A stretch of DNA of 6,977 bases from an uncultured Treponema sp. GTDB lineage: Bacteria; Spirochaetota; Spirochaetia; Treponematales; Treponemataceae. The notes beneath the pieces are model-generated. The model worked only from the letters and a program-made list of their open reading frames with translations, was not told where the DNA came from and did no database searches. The DNA lies in NCBI GenBank assembly GCA_947176045.1, contig CAMWPF010000078.1:1-6977 (forward strand), given 5' to 3'. A program made the translations under genes and the position numbers. Below are positions 5,967 to 6,977 of the stretch, one piece after another. Each line of letters opens with the position of its first letter. Positions within the stretch are counted from its first letter, which is position 1.

Positions 5967-6977
5967 ATGGACACCTACCAGTTTTTTGCCGACCGCACTG
6001 TGGGACGGTACCGAAAAAGCGATTTCTTCTTCATTGCCTCCATGATCCTCCTGCTGGGGCTTGGCATTTTCACGCTGTATTTCTGCTCCCAGAATTATGC
6101 TGAGCGGATGTTCAAGAATCCGTTCCATTTTGTCTGCCGGCAGCTGATCTGCGTCGGCATCGGCTTTGCCGGCTTTGCGCTGTTCGCCTGCTTGCGGATT
6201 GAAGCGATCCGCAAGATGCTTCCGGCGCTGTTCGGCATCACGCTGATCTTCTGCCTGCTGACGTTCGTTCCCGGCATTTCGGTGGAAAAGAACGGCGCCG
6301 CGCGCTGGATCAAGATGCCGCTGTCGTTCACGTTGCAGCCGTCTGAAATCGTGAAATTTACGCTGGTGATCCTGCTTGCCAATTTTTTCGACAAGCAGGC
6401 GGCGATTGTCAATCCTGAGGAGCGGTCTGTGTTTCCGTGCGTCGTGACGATGCTGTTCTTCATCGGGCTGGTCCTGCTTCAGCAGGATTTGTCAACGCCG
6501 CTCTTCATCTTCTGCGTCTGCTTCGCCATGTTCCTTGCCGCGGGGCTGAATATCAAGTGGGTGTTCGCCGTTGCGGTGGTCGCCGTTCCGTTGCTGTTTT
6601 TGTTCATCACCAGCGAATCGTACCGCATCGACCGGATCATCGCGTTCCTGCGGCCGGAGGACGGAATCCACACGTTCAACTATCAAAGCATCGCTGCCAA
6701 GCGCGCGATCAGCGCCGGCGGATTTTGGGGCGCCGGAATCGGAACTGGATTCGTACAGAGCAACCGGATTCCTGAAGTGCAGGCCGACTACATTTTTGCG
6801 GGATGGTCGGAGGCGATGGGATTGGGCGGCGTGTTCCTGTATTTTGCCGTGCTCGGCGTTTTTGCATGGCGCGGCTACCGCGCCGCGCTTTTCTGCCGGA
6901 ACAGGTTCGCCGCCTACAGCGCGTTCGGCTTCGTTACGATGATTGTGGGACAGTCGCTGCTGAACTGCGGCGTTGTC
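5967..6977 (+). CDS. ftsW: Septal peptidoglycan glycosyltransferase FtsW (SEDS family), 3' end outside the window
   Basis: The first 337 residues of a multi-spanning SEDS protein are visible. The frame is open to the last base. SEDS proteins polymerise glycan strands from lipid II, FtsW doing so at the septum with a class B penicillin-binding protein. ATG 5967 has GAGGGGG (5955-5961) five bases upstream, overlapping the murF stop. Family landmarks are hydrophobic spans from about residue 20 onward, GAARWIKMPLSFTLQPSEIVKF (110-131), QQDLSTPLFIF (172-182), YRIDRIIAFLRPED (219-232), NYQSIAAKRAISAGGFWGAGIGTG (238-261) and IPEVQADYIFAGWSEAMGLGG (268-288). Asp274 lies where SEDS polymerases keep the catalytic Asp. 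The usual EELG that follows is EAMG here. About 30 residues of N-terminal cytoplasmic tail and first span precede the core. FtsW rather than RodA is inferred from its place after murF in the division cluster. Confidence 0.9.
   Translation, partial: MDTYQFFADRTVGRYRKSDFFFIASMILLLGLGIFTLYFCSQNYAERMFKNPFHFVCRQLICVGIGFAGFALFACLRIEAIRKMLPALFGITLIFCLLTFVPGISVEKNGAARWIKMPLSFTLQPSEIVKFTLVILLANFFDKQAAIVNPEERSVFPCVVTMLFFIGLVLLQQDLSTPLFIFCVCFAMFLAAGLNIKWVFAVAVVAVPLLFLFITSESYRIDRIIAFLRPEDGIHTFNYQSIAAKRAISAGGFWGAGIGTGFVQSNRIPEVQADYIFAGWSEAMGLGGVFLYFAVLGVFAWRGYRAALFCRNRFAAYSAFGFVTMIVGQSLLNCGVV

Overview
The window reads as core chromosome of a spirochaete, most likely a Treponema or close relative with moderately high GC. 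Two things support this. There is a tandem pair of FlaA-type flagellar sheath proteins, a family typical of spirochaete periplasmic flagella. There is also a short division/cell-wall cluster in the order mraZ-rsmH-ftsL-murF-ftsW, which I recall as the treponemal arrangement. The species is not decided by anything I can see. There are no rRNA or tRNA genes, insertion sequences, CRISPR arrays or phage genes.

Layout. (1) Positions 84-1570, plus strand: two secreted FlaA paralogues overlapping by one base (TAATG), so probably one transcript and coupled translation. They end at a strong intrinsic terminator (1631-1679). (2) Positions 1809-2588, minus strand: a conserved hypothetical protein with an apparent restriction-endonuclease-like N-terminal core (Asp, then Glu-x-Gln) and a probable C-terminal winged helix. 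It converges on the flaA pair. (3) Positions 2589-2744: a compact divergent control region. It has one good sigma70-type promoter on each strand and three 10-bp direct repeats in front of mraZ that match the known MraZ-box layout. (4) Positions 2745-6977, plus strand: mraZ, rsmH, an ftsL-like gene, murF and ftsW. They are packed with 11-21 bp gaps or 1-4 bp overlaps and have no internal terminator. ftsW runs off the window.

How it works together. The FlaA proteins would be exported and coat the FlaB core of the periplasmic flagella. The mraZ operon links an autoregulator (MraZ), a ribosome methylase (RsmH), a divisome scaffold (FtsL), the last cytoplasmic step of peptidoglycan precursor synthesis (MurF) and the septal glycan polymerase (FtsW). 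The usual ftsI, murE, mraY and murD genes of a classical dcw cluster are absent from between ftsL and ftsW. Most of the window is ordinary housekeeping DNA. The places most worth a second look are the minus-strand hypothetical gene and the divergent MraZ-box promoter region.
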